A stretch of 6,699 bases of DNA from DASZGL01 sp035938875 (GTDB taxonomy: Bacteria; Chloroflexota; Dormibacteria; Aeolococcales; Aeolococcaceae): contig DASZGL010000129.1 of NCBI GenBank assembly GCA_035938875.1, positions 1 through 6,699 of the forward strand, read 5' to 3'. Shown here one piece after another: positions 6,321-6,699 of the stretch. The notes beneath the pieces were generated by a model. The model was given only the letters and a program-made list of their open reading frames with translations, was not told where the DNA came from and did no database searches. The stretch's first letter is position 1, and each line of letters begins with the position of its first letter. Position numbers and translations under genes: made by a program.

Positions 6321-6699
6321 TCACCGAAGGGCAGGTGTGTAAAGCGCCGCGGTCGCGGCGCTCACCGGCGCCGGGGCTGCGGGTTCGGCCGCAGCCGACG
6401 GAGCTGACGCGGCCGCCGCGCCGTCGCGGGCGGGTCGCAGGTCGCGCAGGCGCAGACGTACCCGATCCATGCCGTCCCAGGTGTCGCGGTCGACACCGAA
6501 ACACGCGTCGACAACACGGCCGCTGGGCAGGTGTCCGGCAAGTCCGGGTTTGTTGAATGCCACCGCTTCGATCACCGAGTTACTGTCATCAGTGAGCGCA
6601 ACTCTGAGGTGCTGCCCGTCGCTGCCGAAGGTCGACGCCGAGAGCACGCGACAGCCGAGCAGGGCCAGGAGCGGCTCGGGGTTTCCCTGGCCGCAGGGT
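6321..6699 (-). CDS. recJ: Single-stranded-DNA-specific exonuclease RecJ, C-terminal part
   Basis: Only the last 125 residues are in the window; the gene continues past the right edge, so the catalytic DHH motifs cannot be seen. RecJ degrades single-stranded DNA 5' to 3' in recombination and base-excision or mismatch repair. The fragment opens with PCGQGNPEPLL, matching the P-G-GNPEP motif at the junction to the RecJ OB domain. OB-fold strands follow: GQHLRVALTDD, IEAVAFN, VDACFGVDRDTWDGMDRVRLRLRDLRPA. This order is characteristic of RecJ. The protein ends in a tail of about 35 residues rich in Ala and Pro, which looks disordered and is unlikely to be conserved. Two stops follow in tandem (TGA then TAG, 6323-6318). 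The gene precedes cobB on the same strand with a 100-base gap and no functional link is apparent. A GTG within the frame at 6647 is an internal valine, not a start. Confidence 0.9.
   Translation of the reverse strand, partial: PCGQGNPEPLLALLGCRVLSASTFGSDGQHLRVALTDDSNSVIEAVAFNKPGLAGHLPSGRVVDACFGVDRDTWDGMDRVRLRLRDLRPARDGAAAASAPSAAAEPAAPAPVSAATAALYTPALR

Noticed and set aside
6049..6504. Minus-strand frame between recJ and cobB with an ATG behind a G-rich stretch near 6270, possible leader peptide
   Set aside because: It is out of frame with cobB, overlaps both genes extensively and has low-complexity Arg/Ser/Pro composition. No regulatory peptide signal is visible.
6321..6647. Separate small gene starting at the GTG at 6647
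   Set aside because: The frame is open to the window edge and reads PCGQGNPEPLL before this codon, which is RecJ sequence.

Overview
This is a GC-rich bacterial window (about two thirds G+C by eye, with G or C at most third codon positions). It is densely coded. One gene end points right at the left edge, and five genes point left from there to the right edge. I see no RNA gene, CRISPR array, insertion sequence or phage gene. The mix of a RecJ nuclease, a CobB-type enzyme and an AAA+/von Willebrand A pair like Mycobacterium Rv0958/Rv0959 would fit a high-GC lineage such as Actinomycetota outside the mycobacteria, or Chloroflexota. That placement is a weak inference.

Layout, left to right. 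Positions 1-282 (+) are the C-terminal end of an unrecognised, possibly membrane-anchored protein. It converges on the leftward genes across a 20-base gap rich in CCGCGG palindromes. In transcription order from the right edge, the minus strand carries: the C-terminal end of recJ (6699-6321); a 484-residue cobyrinate a,c-diamide synthase family protein (6220-4766); a 466-residue MoxR/magnesium-chelatase-like AAA+ ATPase (4667-3267); a 682-residue protein with a C-terminal von Willebrand A domain (3248-1200); and a 278-residue protein resembling the DUF1444/YtpQ family (1139-303). The last three are closely spaced and in one reading frame, and are probably one transcription unit. Gaps of about 100 bases lie on both sides of the cobB-like gene.

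How the parts may work together. AAA+ plus VWA pairs are known from metal chelatases (BchI/BchD, CobS/CobT) and from cofactor-maturation machines (MoxR/CoxE, NorQ/NorD). Here the ATPase should use ATP to remodel a target, with the VWA protein as adaptor through its complete metal-ion-dependent adhesion site. The DUF1444-like protein may be a third component or a client.

The most unusual feature is in the CobB-like protein. Its ATP-binding and acidic corrin-site residues are intact, but the glutamine amidotransferase nucleophile cysteine is a serine (Ser346). It may therefore use free ammonia or act on a different substrate. The ATPase also carries a Cys-His-Cys-Cys cluster inserted after its P-loop. 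A tetrapyrrole or metal-cofactor maturation module is possible, but this rests on gene order and motifs only.
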